A stretch of 64,000 nt of DNA from Clostridium cuniculi (GCF_004353185.1 NZ_SMUS01000001.1:124001-188000), one strand, 5' to 3'; shown: positions 53,798 to 63,336, numbered from the stretch's first letter. Notes: generated by a model not told the origin, from the sequence alone. Numbers and translations: made by a program.

Positions 53798-55798
53798 TTA
53801 ATATGTATATCTATTTCTTCCTTGTTGCTTAGATTTATATAAATTTTCATCTGCCGCCTTAGTAAGTTCCAATAAATCATTATCAGTATATAGAATAGAT
53901 GACGCTAATCCTATACTTAAAGTTATTCTATCACTTGCTTCTGAATATTCATGTTTAATATTTTTATTATATAGTTCTAACCTTAGCTCATCTAAATATT
54001 TAATTAATTCATCTATAGTTTTATATGAAATTACTGAGAATTCTTCTCCACCATATCTAAATACCATATCATTTTCAAATACAGACTTTATAATTTTAGC
54101 AACTTCTATTAATGCTTTATCTCCATTTATATGTCCATAATTATCATTATATAATTTAAAATAGTCTATATCTATCATTATAAAAGTTACTTGTTTTTTA
54201 TTTTCACATGCACTTTTAAGTGTTTCATTTAAATAACCTCTATTATATACCTTAGTTAATGGATCCATTATACTTAATTCCTTAAGTTTTGAATTTAACA
54301 TATTAATTTTTTTATTTTTTCTTATACTACTTATTAAAATACATATACTAATTACCGTAGCTATAAGTAATATTGTAGCTCTAATTTTTGATTTTAATAT
54401 TTCTTTTTCTTTTATAGCACTAATTACTTTAGAGAATATACTATCAGTATATACTTGAGATTCTTCACTATTATTGAAATCATCTAAATATGCTATATAT
54501 TTTATAAAAGTTTCATAATCCGTTTCTTCAAATGATATACTTAAAATTTCATTTATTATAGCGTATGTTATATCTGACTTAATACCTCTATTGTTTAATT
54601 CTTCTAAAATAATTTCATAATTTTCAATAGCATTATTATAATTTTTATTTTCAAAATAATCTACTTTTTCTCTTGCATATTCTAATACTATATCAGTATT
54701 TGCATATGTCTCATCGCTATATTGCTCATACAAATTTTGTGCTTTATTTAAATATTCTTTAGCTAGCTCTAAATTATTAAAATCTATTTCTAACTCCACA
54801 CAATTGGAATACAACCATATCAAATCTTTAATAGAATTAACTTCATTGGCTAAATCTAAATATTTTTCTTTATATATTTGGTAATTGGTATAATCATATT
54901 TTTTACCATAACAATATACTAAATATCCATATACACTTAGCATATTATTAGAATTTTCTAACCTACCAGATTTAATAAATTCTTCATATATATCAATAGT
55001 CTTTGAATATTTTCTTTGTAAATAATACGTTTCTCCTAAATTTATTACACAACTATTTATAAGTTCATTACTCTTTAATTCAATGGCTATTTCTAATGCA
55101 TTTACTGTATATTCCAATGCTAAATCAAATTCACTACTTAACTTATATAATGTTGATAAATACAAATAATTTCTAACTATATTCTTTTCTTCCGTTATGT
55201 ATTCTAATGATTTTCTCACTAAATTAATTGCTTCATTAATATTATATCCAGCCACTACTTTTGATTTTGCCCTAGCATAATATAAATCACCTAATATGTT
55301 TTCTTTATTATTTTTTAAAGCAATAGACTTAGCTTGAGCAAAAAAACTTTCTGATTCCTCTAGCTTTTTTAGTTTTATATAGTTGCTAGATAATGCACTA
55401 TATATTTTTATATCTAATTCATATTCATAATCTTTAATATCTATATAATTACTATATTTTAATGCTTCTTTTAAATAGTTTATTGATTCCTCATTTTTAT
55501 TCTCTAAAAATTTAATAGCTCCCAAAGCATAATATGCACTTTTTATTTTAAAATTATCTTTATTACCATTTAATTCTGCTTTTAATTCTTCTTCTATTTT
55601 CAGTTCATAATCTTCTAATTCTTCTTCATTTAGCAGTGATTCCTCATCTTTATCTATAATATCTATTAATTTTATTGAATATGATTTTTCACTCTTTATA
55701 GATTGATTTAATATTAAAATTGAAGCAATTCCAAATAAAACTATCATAATTATTGATATTATAATTGTTAATATTTTTTTTCTCTTAATCGCTAACAT
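53798..55798 (-). CDS. TPR-repeat diguanylate cyclase
   Basis: This 666-residue protein has an N-terminal membrane anchor (residues 9-30), an array of tetratricopeptide-type helical repeats (about 60-440; for example EESINYLKEALKYSN and EKYLDLANEV), a second membrane segment (about 468-488) and a C-terminal GGDEF domain with YGGEEFSVISY, a valid GGEEF variant. It should be active in making cyclic di-GMP. The TPR part sits outside the membrane and could bind a peptide or protein. A duplicate output domain next to the dCache cyclase suggests paired signalling. Confidence 0.85.
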   Translation of the reverse strand: MLAIKRKKILTIIISIIMIVLFGIASILILNQSIKSEKSYSIKLIDIIDKDEESLLNEEELEDYELKIEEELKAELNGNKDNFKIKSAYYALGAIKFLENKNEESINYLKEALKYSNYIDIKDYEYELDIKIYSALSSNYIKLKKLEESESFFAQAKSIALKNNKENILGDLYYARAKSKVVAGYNINEAINLVRKSLEYITEEKNIVRNYLYLSTLYKLSSEFDLALEYTVNALEIAIELKSNELINSCVINLGETYYLQRKYSKTIDIYEEFIKSGRLENSNNMLSVYGYLVYCYGKKYDYTNYQIYKEKYLDLANEVNSIKDLIWLYSNCVELEIDFNNLELAKEYLNKAQNLYEQYSDETYANTDIVLEYAREKVDYFENKNYNNAIENYEIILEELNNRGIKSDITYAIINEILSISFEETDYETFIKYIAYLDDFNNSEESQVYTDSIFSKVISAIKEKEILKSKIRATILLIATVISICILISSIRKNKKINMLNSKLKELSIMDPLTKVYNRGYLNETLKSACENKKQVTFIMIDIDYFKLYNDNYGHINGDKALIEVAKIIKSVFENDMVFRYGGEEFSVISYKTIDELIKYLDELRLELYNKNIKHEYSEASDRITLSIGLASSILYTDNDLLELTKAADENLYKSKQQGRNRYTY

Positions 55799-56196
55799 TT
55801 TACTATCTCCTTATAAAATCATTCTGTTTTATAATATACTATATTTCATTATCTTTATATATATTTTTTTGTTCTTTCTATTAAGGAAATTTATTTCTGC
55901 TATAAACTTCCTTAAAAATCAATTGTTATTTTTCTATAAAATCATCACTCTTTTTAACCTTCATTATAAGTATTAAAGCGAACTCTATATTAAATATCAT
56001 ATTCCTGCATAATATTTCAAAAAAATATTAAATATATAAATTTCCTCGGAAATATGTAGAATTTTTTATTCTATTATGTCATTTAAATCTTTATTATGAT
56101 TATTGAATCATAACAAAATATAATATAAAATTAATCTATAAAATATAGTATATAAAAGTCTATATATCTTTTTATATACTATTAGGAGGATTTATT
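55799..56196. other. Intergenic region between GGDEF and HxlR genes
   Basis: This 400-base AT-rich stretch contains the divergent promoters of the two genes. Apart from the inverted repeat at 56145-56180 I see no other structure. Confidence 0.4.
56145..56180. promoter_or_regulatory. Inverted repeat upstream of the HxlR gene, likely operator
   Basis: TAGTATATAAAAG faces CTTTTTATATACTA (one base bulge) directly in front of the ribosome binding site. The core TATAGTATATAAA recurs at about 57180-57192 upstream of the MacB-like transporter gene. Confidence 0.55.
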
Positions 56197-56526
56197 ATGT
56201 CACATCCAAAAACATTACCTATTTGTCCTGTAGAAACAACATTATCTTTAATAAGTGATAAATGGACAGTTATTATTCTTAGAGACTTATTAACTGGAAC
56301 CAAAAGATTTAATGAATTAATGAGATCAGTAACTGGTATTACACAAAAAGTTCTTACTAGCCATCTTAGAAATATGGAATCTAACGGTCTTTTAATACGT
56401 AAAGTTTATGCTGAAGTTCCTCCAAGAGTAGAATATACTCTTACTGAAACAGGATATAGTTTAAAACCAATTCTTGATGCTATGTATGCTTGGGGAGAAG
56501 ATTATAAATCTAAGAATGAAGAATAA
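56197..56526 (+). CDS. HxlR-family winged-helix transcriptional regulator
   Basis: This 109-residue protein has the HxlR pattern: an N-terminal cysteine (CPVETTLSLISDKWTVIILRDLL), then the recognition helix region FNELMRSVTGITQKVLTSHLRNMESNGLL and the wing RKVYAEVPPRVEYTLTETGYSL. Family members respond to electrophiles, oxidants or drugs. It stands upstream of a convergent PNPOx-like gene and an ABC transporter, likely targets. The ATG follows AGGAGG. The inverted repeat at 56145-56180 suggests self-control. Confidence 0.9.
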   Translation: MSHPKTLPICPVETTLSLISDKWTVIILRDLLTGTKRFNELMRSVTGITQKVLTSHLRNMESNGLLIRKVYAEVPPRVEYTLTETGYSLKPILDAMYAWGEDYKSKNEE

Positions 56527-56574
56527 AAAACGAAGAAATACTTGTACTAATTAAAAGTATTTCTTCGTTTTTTA
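56525..56574. terminator. Bidirectional terminator
   Basis: A long stem (about 16 bp, AACGAAGAAATACTT and its complement) with A and T runs, between the convergent HxlR and PNPOx-like genes. Confidence 0.85.
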
Positions 56575-56579
56575 TTATG

Positions 56580-56981
56580 TTAACAGCTATATTCTTTAGG
56601 TGGATTGCCTGAAAAATCTGCAATTACTGCATGTGCATTTTCCAAGTAAAACACTTCAAATATTGGATTATTAGCACTATTATATTGTCCCTTTACAATT
56701 GGGTTATTCATGCATTCTTCTTTAACTTCCATGTTATTTTCAAATACTACTTTTCCATTTAATCTTATCCAAGCATAATTAGGACTTGATATTGAAACTT
56801 CAATATAAGGATTTGATTGCATATCCTTATATACATCCTTTTGATTATTTGTACAAAACCATAATCTATTATCCTTCTCAAAACAGAACATAAATGGACG
56901 ACACTTTGCTTTTCCATCTCTACCTACTGTTGCTAGATATTGAACATGATTTGCTTGTAAAAACTCAACTACTTCCTTCAT
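56580..56981 (-). CDS. Pyridoxamine 5'-phosphate oxidase-like flavin protein
   Basis: This 133-residue protein has the split-barrel flavin-binding fold of the PNPOx family: YLATVGRDGKAKCRPFMFCFE, LWFCTNNQKDVYKDMQSNPYIEVSI, and WIRLNGKVVFENN. It probably binds FMN or F420-like cofactor and reduces a small molecule; the substrate is unknown. It ends in GNPPKEYSC. It is often found beside HxlR-type regulators, as here. The ATG follows GGAG. Confidence 0.85.
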   Translation of the reverse strand: MKEVVEFLQANHVQYLATVGRDGKAKCRPFMFCFEKDNRLWFCTNNQKDVYKDMQSNPYIEVSISSPNYAWIRLNGKVVFENNMEVKEECMNNPIVKGQYNSANNPIFEVFYLENAHAVIADFSGNPPKEYSC

Positions 56982-57390
56982 ATTTTTATCTCCTTATCAC
57001 TTAAAATACTATTTATAATTTATATAAAAATCACTTATAATTTTTTATTATTGAGTGGCCACTTCCTATATCTGTATTATATCTAGTATTGTTTTCAGTG
57101 AAAAGAACGCACTTTAAAGTGGTATAAGTACCATATAGTAATATAGTATTATTCAAGTATTATAATTACTTCTAAGTGCTATAGTATATAAAGGATACTA
57201 TAAGATTAATTTTTATCTATTCATTAGACTTTAAAGCATCAATCATATTAATTACCATATATAAATTGAATGGTTTTCTTTTTATTTATAATTAGTTTAT
57301 TTTCAATTTATAAAAGTAGTATAATATAGATAATATTGCCAAAGCGAATATAACTATTATTCCAAATCTAAAAGAAGGAGTGAACGTAAC
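56982..57390. other. Intergenic region upstream of the MacB-like gene
   Basis: This 400-base AT-rich stretch holds the motif TATAGTATATAAA at about 57180, shared with the HxlR operator, within the short palindrome TAGTATATAAAGGATACTA (57182-57200). An 11-base inverted repeat (TATAAATTGAA) lies near 57263-57314. No gene is present. Confidence 0.45.
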
Positions 57391-60171
57391 ATGCTTCAAA
57401 TTCAGAAAATATATAAAAAATACGTTACTGGCGATTTAGAACAAACTGCTCTGGATGGAGTCTCTTTAAATCTAAGAGATAATGAATTCGTTGCAATCTT
57501 AGGTCCTAGTGGCTCAGGAAAGACAACATTATTAAATGTTATCGGATGACTTGACCGTTATGATAGCGGTGATCTAATTATCAATGGAATTTCTACTAAA
57601 AAATATAAAGATAGAGATTGGGATTCTTATAGAAATCACACTATCGGATTTGTATTTCAAAGCTATAACCTAATTCCCCATCAAACTGTTCTTTCAAATG
57701 TTGAGTTAGCTTTAACTATTTCTGGTATATCCAAGTCAGAAAGAAAAAAACGAGCAACAGAAGCTCTAGAAAAAGTAGGTCTTGGAAAACAACTTCATAA
57801 AAAACCTAACCAAATGTCTGGTGGTCAAATGAAACGTGTTGCTATTGCAAGAGCTTTAGTAAATGATCCAGAAATATTATTAGCTGATGAACCAACTGGA
57901 GCACTTGATAGTGAAACTAGTATTCAAGTTATGGATTTATTAAAAGAAGTAGCTAAAGACAGATTAGTTGTTATGGTAACTCATAATCCTGAATTAGCAG
58001 AACAATATGCTAATCGTATTGTTAGAGTAAAAGATGGACATATTATAGATGATTCTAACCCTTATGAAGTGGATACCAAAAATATGGCTCCACCTAAACA
58101 TGAAAATATGGGTAAAGCTTCAATGTCATTACTAACTTCATTATCTCTAAGCTTTAACAATTTAAAAACAAAGAAGGGAAGAACTCTTTTAACTTCATTT
58201 GCAGGATCAATAGGTATTATTGGAATTGCCTTAATTTTGTCCCTTAGCAATGGAGTTAATACTTATATTGATAATATTCAAAAAGAGACTATGACATCAT
58301 ATCCAATATCTATTGAGGCTGAAACAATTGATCTTAGTAGTATAATGTCTTCAGGTGGACCTACAGCTGGACAAACTAACGATGCTAATCACGATTTAGA
58401 TGCAATTTATTCAAATGGATCTGGTCTTGAAATGGCATCTACTATGACAAGTAGTTTTACTGAAAATAATTTAACTGCATTTAAAAAATATTTAGATAAT
58501 CCTGATAGTGAAATAAATGAATATGTAGGCGAAAATGGTATAATATACTCTTATGACACAAAATTTGGTGTTTATACAAAAGATCCAGATGGAACTTTTG
58601 TAAATACAGATGGAAGCACACTAACAGATAAAAATAGCTCTATAAGTACAATGATGGGAATGTCTAATATGTCTCCAATGTCAAACATGTCTGGACTTCC
58701 TGGAATGACATCAAGTTCAAACAACTTTAGTGAATTGCTTCCTGGTAAAGATGGTGAATCAGTAAGTGAAGCTGTTAAAGAAAGCTATGACTTACTATAT
58801 GGTAGTTGGCCTACTGCTTATGATGAAATTATACTTGTATTAGATTCAAACAATGAAATTTCTAGTAATACACTTTATCAATTAGGTATTTTGCCAAGCT
58901 CTGAATATAAGGAGTTAATTAATAAAATAGAAAATGGTGAAGAAATTAAACTAGAAAGTAAAAGCTGGAATTATGAAGATATATGTAATAAAGAATTCTA
59001 TATGATTCCTGAATGCGATACTTATATAGCAAATGGCGATGGTACATTTAAATCTATAAAAGAAGATACAGCTGAAATGGAAAAATTAATGAATAACGCT
59101 ATAAAATTAAAAATAACAGGTGTTGTTCGTCCACAAGAAGATGCTAAAAATGCCTCAATTTCTACTGCACTAGGATATACAAGAGCACTTACTAATTATA
59201 TTATCCAATATACAGATGATAGTGAAGTTGTTAAAGCTCAAAAAGAAAATCCAACTATTAATGTATTAAATGGTATGGAATTTTCTCCATCTACTGATGA
59301 TGAAAAAATAGCAGATGCAAAGAAATATTTAGGAAGTCTTGGAGTTTCTGATAAAGCAAGTCTCTTTAAGACAATGATGTACTCTATGCAAACTACAAAT
59401 GACGGAATGTCAAATATGGACAATCCATCAATGCAAGCTGAAACACCAGATATATCAACTATGAGTGAAGAACAACTTGCTGCTATGTTAGATGAATATC
59501 TAAAATCACCAGATAATGATACATTACTTAAAATTTATGATGCATATATTTCTACAGGAACTTATGATGATAATATGACTACTTTTGGTGTAGTAAGCTT
59601 AGATGCCCCTTCTTCTATTAACATATATACAGATAGCTTCGAAAACAAAGAATCTATTTCTGATTGTATTGAAGATTATAATTCAACTGCAAGTGAAGAA
59701 GATCAAATTAGCTATACAGATTATATTGGAATACTATTATCTTCTGTTACTACAATAATTAATGTTATATCATATGTACTAATTGCATTTGTAGCAGTTT
59801 CCCTTGTTGTTTCTTCTATTATGATTGGAATTATTACATTCATATCTGTAATGGAGCGCACTAAAGAAATTGGTATTTTACGTGCTATTGGTGCATCAAA
59901 AAATAATATATCTCAAGTATTTAATGCTGAAACATTTATTATTGGACTTTGCTCTGGATTATTAGGGGTTGGAATTTCATTGTTATTATTAATTCCTATA
60001 AATTCTATTATTCATTCATTATTAGGTATGGATACTGTTAATGCTTCATTACCTATATCTAGTGCAATAATATTAATTATACTTAGCATGATTCTTACTA
60101 TTATTGGTGGATTTATACCATCAAAGAAGGCTGCTAAAAAAGATCCTGTTACAGCACTTAGAACAGAATAA
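57391..60171 (+). pseudogene. MacB-type ABC transporter (ATPase-permease fusion) interrupted by TGA
   Basis: The full frame (926 codons before the stop) starts at the ATG at 57391 with AAGGAG upstream. The ATPase has Walker [10 protein letters not shown], but codon 53 is TGA (57547-57549) where the family has a glycine (usual IIGGLDRYDSG). The frame then continues intact: Q-loop FQSYNLIP, MSGGQMKRVAIARAL, LLADEPTGALD, MVTHNPELA. A FtsX-type permease follows, with a membrane segment near residue 250, a large extracellular domain and three C-terminal segments. A glycine/methionine/serine-rich patch (MMGMSNMSPMSNMSG) lies in the extracellular domain. Unless the TGA is an error, only a truncated ATPase or an internal restart could be made. 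It probably exports a peptide or drug. Confidence 0.85.
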
Positions 60172-60200
60172 TTTTTAAAATATAATTTCAAATATCATTA

Positions 60201-60250
60201 ATAAAATAAGCGATATCAAAGTATCATTTGATATCGCTTATTTTCATTTT
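60201..60250. terminator. Bidirectional terminator
   Basis: An 18-bp perfect stem (60203-60220 with 60227-60244) lies between the convergent MacB-like and thioesterase genes. Confidence 0.9.
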
Positions 60251-60253
60251 ATA

Positions 60254-60634
60254 TTATTTATTGTCAGTTTTCTTTTGAAAATCTTCATTATTAACTATAA
60301 AACGCTCATGTATTCCTTCACCAATTTTTCCACGTTCATCGAATGCTTCAACTTTGAATACAAGTCTTCTTCTATCTACTTCAATTAACTCACTTTTTGC
60401 AGTTACTTCCATCCCTATAGGTGTACTAGATAAATGTTTTACATTCATAACTGTTCCAACGCTACCTTTTCCATCTTCTAATTCACTTTGAACACTTTTA
60501 TAAGCAGCTTCTTCCATAAGTGCAACCATAGAAGGTGTTGCATATACATTTAACTCTCCACTTCTTAAAGTCTTTGCAATATTATTTTCATTTACAGTAT
60601 CCTTAGCTTCACCAATTATTCCTACATTAATCAT
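60254..60634 (-). CDS. Hotdog-fold thioesterase (FlK-like)
   Basis: This 126-residue protein has the hotdog fold of the FlK-like thioesterase family: TPSMVALMEEAAYKSVQSEL (catalytic-site helix with the threonine/glutamate), SVGTVMNVKHLSSTPIGMEVTAKSEL and IGEGIHERFIVN. It should hydrolyse an acyl-CoA thioester; the founder protects against fluoroacetyl-CoA, but the substrate of clostridial members is unknown. The ATG follows AGGAGG. It is a single gene between two terminators. Confidence 0.85.
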   Translation of the reverse strand: MINVGIIGEAKDTVNENNIAKTLRSGELNVYATPSMVALMEEAAYKSVQSELEDGKGSVGTVMNVKHLSSTPIGMEVTAKSELIEVDRRRLVFKVEAFDERGKIGEGIHERFIVNNEDFQKKTDNK

Positions 60635-60746
60635 TTTATTTTCCTCCTACTGCTGTAAAATAATTTAACTGTTAAACTTAAGTAACATCATATATATCCT
60701 CTATTATATCATTATTTAAAATATGTAAATATTATTTAAGTTTCTA

Positions 60747-60784
60747 AAATAAAAGACAGTAAGCCATAAACTTACTGTCTCATA
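60747..60784 (-). terminator. Terminator of the bile salt hydrolase gene
   Basis: A 10-bp stem AGACAGTAAG/CTTACTGTCT lies just downstream of the gene, with a T-rich tail on the minus strand. Confidence 0.8.
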
Positions 60785-60815
60785 AAAAAATCAAACTTAA
60801 TCAACATAATAAACA

Positions 60816-61805
60816 TTAATTTTGATAATTTATATCTTGCGTTGTTTGATATGTAAATAACTTAATTTTATCTACTTCAAGCTGTTCTTTATTCATATCT
60901 ACTGCATTTATTCTATTATTATCATAAGTTTTATAATAATAGATACCATTTTCTTGATCCACACAAGAAGAGTATAAAGTTAAGTCTTGTAATCCATCCT
61001 CTGTAATAACTCCCCCTTTTACCATTTTTACATAGTCTAACATGTGAAAAAATTGAGTAATGGCAGTTATATCATCTTCTATGTCTGGCATATTGTCTCT
61101 AATATATGCAATTCTTACAAATCTAGATACTGATGCAAAGTCTCCAGGCATTCCTAGAGTACCAGCCCCAATTCCTAAAGGTTTTAACTCTTGATTACTC
61201 CACTTAGTTTCTTTAGGTTGATTTGGTGCAATATTCATATATTCATTTAAATTTGTTAAATGCCAATCAAATGTTGGATTATTAGTCAAAACTCCTACAG
61301 GATTATCATATACAGAAAATTTATCTTTAGTTTTTTCAACTACAATTGACTTACCTGTTTTATCAGAAATCATCCAATGAAGAGTTGAAACTGGTGTTTT
61401 ATCATTTATAGGTATATCTACTAACTCTATATTTTTAATAGCATCCTTAACTTCATCTACTGTTTCATGATTAGATAATACCCACTGTATAAAGTCATAT
61501 GGAGCAATATTAATTTTACCCTTAACTATCTCTTTTTCATAATAAACATATCCTGCAAAATTTAACCCTGCACAAGCTAATCCATTTTCATTCATTGCAT
61601 CTGCAATTGCATGATGATTATCAATAACAGTTCCTATACCAATGATAGCTCGATTATTAGTTATCATATCGCCCGTAACCTTATCTTGAAATTTATAATT
61701 TCTTGGAATAAGCATAACTGATTGATTAAAGTTATATGATAAATCCATATTTCTCCCAAAAAAACACTTATTATTCTTTGATTTTATACTTAATGCTGTA
61801 CACAC
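60816..61805 (-). CDS. bsh: Bile salt hydrolase (choloylglycine hydrolase)
   Basis: This 329-residue Ntn-hydrolase has the same length as the known Clostridium perfringens enzyme. The catalytic nucleophile is Cys2 (MCTALSI), exposed when the initiator methionine is removed; other active-site residues are Arg18 and Asp21 (FGRNMDLSYNFNQS), asparagines in GLACAGLNF and TNNPTFDWH, and the arginine in SVSRFVRIAYIR. The cytoplasmic enzyme splits glycine or taurine from conjugated bile acids, which is a strong sign of a gut habitat. It is a single gene with AGGTGA before the ATG. It could act on penicillin V instead, but the bile-type loop stretches favour bile salts. Confidence 0.9.
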   Translation of the reverse strand: MCTALSIKSKNNKCFFGRNMDLSYNFNQSVMLIPRNYKFQDKVTGDMITNNRAIIGIGTVIDNHHAIADAMNENGLACAGLNFAGYVYYEKEIVKGKINIAPYDFIQWVLSNHETVDEVKDAIKNIELVDIPINDKTPVSTLHWMISDKTGKSIVVEKTKDKFSVYDNPVGVLTNNPTFDWHLTNLNEYMNIAPNQPKETKWSNQELKPLGIGAGTLGMPGDFASVSRFVRIAYIRDNMPDIEDDITAITQFFHMLDYVKMVKGGVITEDGLQDLTLYSSCVDQENGIYYYKTYDNNRINAVDMNKEQLEVDKIKLFTYQTTQDINYQN

Positions 61806-61931
61806 ATTGTCACCTCATTTATATTTATATTATGTATTTTACATATTAAACTTTTATGATTATGATATTTTAAAATATACTTTTATTATTTCTATCTTGC
61901 TATTATGTTATCCGTATTTGTGTATTATGAA

Positions 61932-62304
61932 CTATTTTTCGAGTGTCTTTCTTAATTCATTAAGTCTTGATTTTATACTCTTTTCATTTATTAATGATAC
62001 CTTAATAGTTTTCTTCTCTTTACTAAGTTTCTTTATTTCAACGGTTAGATAATCACACTTTTCTTCATATGATTCCTTATCAATTATATCTTCTAATCTC
62101 ATATCTATAAGCTTTTTTCTTTTCTTATCTAAAGCTTCTATTTTTCTCTCTAACTCTAAAAATTTCTTTTCAACATTACTTTCATTTAAAGTATCTGATA
62201 GTCTAGATAAAAATTATTCAAGAACTTCTTTATTATTTCCACATAATTGTCTATAACTTTCAACAGAAGCATCTTCAAAGACTTTTCTGAAATCCCTTTA
62301 CTAT
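61932..62304 (-). pseudogene. C-terminal fragment of a large serine recombinase
   Basis: The minus-strand frame reads DFRKVFEDASVESYRQLCGNN, then KEVLE, an in-frame TAA at 62216-62214, then FLSRLSDTLNESNVEKKFLELERKIEALDKKRKKLIDMRLEDIIDKESYEEK and so on, ending LNELRKTLEK at 61932 (pieces quoted). The pattern VEDAFVESYRLLC..NKEVLEEFL followed by a coiled-coil with LxDxRLEGxIDxExYEEK is characteristic of the end of transposon and ICE serine recombinases of the TnpX kind. The catalytic and zinc-ribbon parts are missing. Confidence 0.75.
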
Positions 62305-62353
62305 GTTAACAATACCTCTTCCCTCTTTTAATTGAAACAACACATTACCATGC

Positions 62354-62446
62354 TACTTTAGTTTAATCTTATAGCTTCAACATCTCCATTAGTAGATTTA
62401 ATTATAATATCAAATGCCAATAGATTATTATTTTTATACTCTTTTT
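62354..62446 (-). pseudogene. Truncated small ORF of a transposon (Tn916 orf8-like)
   Basis: An ATG after AGGGGAAA opens a 30-residue frame, MKKEYKNNNLLAFDIIIKST then NGDVEAIRLN, ending in TAA. Tn916-type elements encode a small protein with PFxxIIKAxxGDVEAINxVLxHY; this copy ends early. Coordinates are approximate by a few bases. Confidence 0.5.
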
Positions 62447-62450
62447 TCAT

Positions 62451-62560
62451 ATACTTTCCCCTACAAATCTTTTCTTAAATTCATAAGTGCTTTATTTCTA
62501 GGTCTAGAAACAGTTCTTCTAACTAAGTTAATTTCTTGTACTATTTATCTATCTGACATA
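62451..62560 (-). pseudogene. Fragment of a sigma-like regulator of a transposon
   Basis: Around 62450-62530 the minus strand reads IVQEINLVRRTVSRPRNKAL then MNLRKDL and a stop, with upstream stops in the same frame. It resembles the C-terminus of the sigma-70-like regulators found beside the Tn916-type orf8 gene. Coordinates are approximate. Confidence 0.45.
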
Positions 62561-62645
62561 TTAAAACAATATTATCTATATCTTTCATTTTTAGTTGTTC
62601 TATATATACTTCTCTTTCGTTTTATTTCTTTTTATCTTTTTGATA

Positions 62646-62792
62646 TTATTTTTTACTTACTTGCATAGACACTATAATTTTATCAATTACTTTACTTAAC
62701 AAAACTACCTCTTCAATATTTCCATTTTCTAAATACATATCTCCTAATATTCTCTTTAAAGTAATAAAATCTTCATCTTTTATTTTGATCAT
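62646..62792 (-). CDS. Small Spo0E-like phosphatase-type protein (48 aa)
   Basis: This short gene starts at the ATG at 62792 (weak AAGGTAAGGG upstream) and ends in TAA. The protein reads MIKIKDEDFITLKRILGDMY, then LENGNIEEVVLLSKVIDKII and VSMQVSKK. The two-helix layout, with EEVVLLSKVID near the SQELD position, resembles the Spo0E aspartyl-phosphate phosphatase family, which dephosphorylates Spo0A. The usual S-Q-E-L-D is not exact here (S-K-V-I-D), so activity is doubtful. It could belong to the decayed transposon instead. Confidence 0.45.
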   Translation of the reverse strand: MIKIKDEDFITLKRILGDMYLENGNIEEVVLLSKVIDKIIVSMQVSKK

Positions 62793-62898
62793 TACCCTTA
62801 CCTTCAAAAGTATCGATTTTTTTAAAATGATTTTACATATATATTTATAATTTTTTCTTAAACAACACTTTTCTGCAAATAAACAAGTATTGTTTTAT

Positions 62899-62952
62899 AA
62901 AAAAAGTTATATTTAAACTAAAAAATTAATTTAGCTTAAATATAACTTTTAA
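62899..62952 (-). terminator. Terminator of the KTSC gene
   Basis: A 15-bp stem AAAAGTTATATTTAA with its complement plus an inner CTAAA/TTTAG pair, flanked by T runs. Confidence 0.75.
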
Positions 62953-63037
62953 TAAATTTATTTCAAATGAAATATCTTATTTCGATATATTTAATTAACT
63001 TTATAAACTAGTTCTTAAATACTATTTATAATTTAAG

Positions 63038-63241
63038 TTATCTGACTTTATCAACACTATAAAAATGTCTAATTTTAGAATTATAAAGTTTAGTCTTATT
63101 ATTATCATGTAAAAAATTATAAAATATATATTTTGGAACACTATTATATTCATATATACTGTTTTTTAATTTAACTCTAAGTACTCTTCTAGATTCATCA
63201 TATCCAATAGAAACTCTATTATCAGAAGATATATTTATCAT
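63038..63241 (-). CDS. KTSC-domain protein (67 aa)
   Basis: This short protein matches the KTSC domain: IGYDESRRVLRVKLKNSIYEY, then NSVPKYIFYNFLHDNNKTKL followed by YNSKIRHFYSVDKV. The family reads IgYD...L.V.F..G..Y.Y..VP..vY..ll....GkyfN..Ir..Y. In phages and bacteria KTSC proteins are associated with lysyl-tRNA synthetase-linked or nucleic-acid functions, but the role is unknown. It has a terminator downstream. The ribosome binding site is weak. Confidence 0.75.
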   Translation of the reverse strand: MINISSDNRVSIGYDESRRVLRVKLKNSIYEYNSVPKYIFYNFLHDNNKTKLYNSKIRHFYSVDKVR

Positions 63242-63336
63242 TTTTATAATAGAATCACCTTCAAATAAATTTATACTATACTTTACTCTTATATTCTATC
63301 CATGAATTCTTTCTAATAATGTTATAGTAACAACTC

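Larger units (their letters stand above)
61806..62645. other. Region of decayed mobile element
   Basis: No intact gene lies here. The minus strand carries fragments of a large serine recombinase, an HTH-like small gene and a sigma-like regulator, all with internal stops. See the separate entries. Confidence 0.65.

Noticed and set aside
57547..57549. TGA recoded as glycine or selenocysteine in the MacB-like gene
   Set aside because: TGA is used as an ordinary stop in coupled genes here (12512 and 22482). No selenocysteine insertion hairpin is visible just after it and homologues have glycine, not cysteine, at this position. A mutation or read error is simpler.
61807..62052. Plus-strand frames in the transposon remnant region
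   Set aside because: They are hydrophobic AT-rich read-through opposite the recombinase remnant, without ribosome binding sites.
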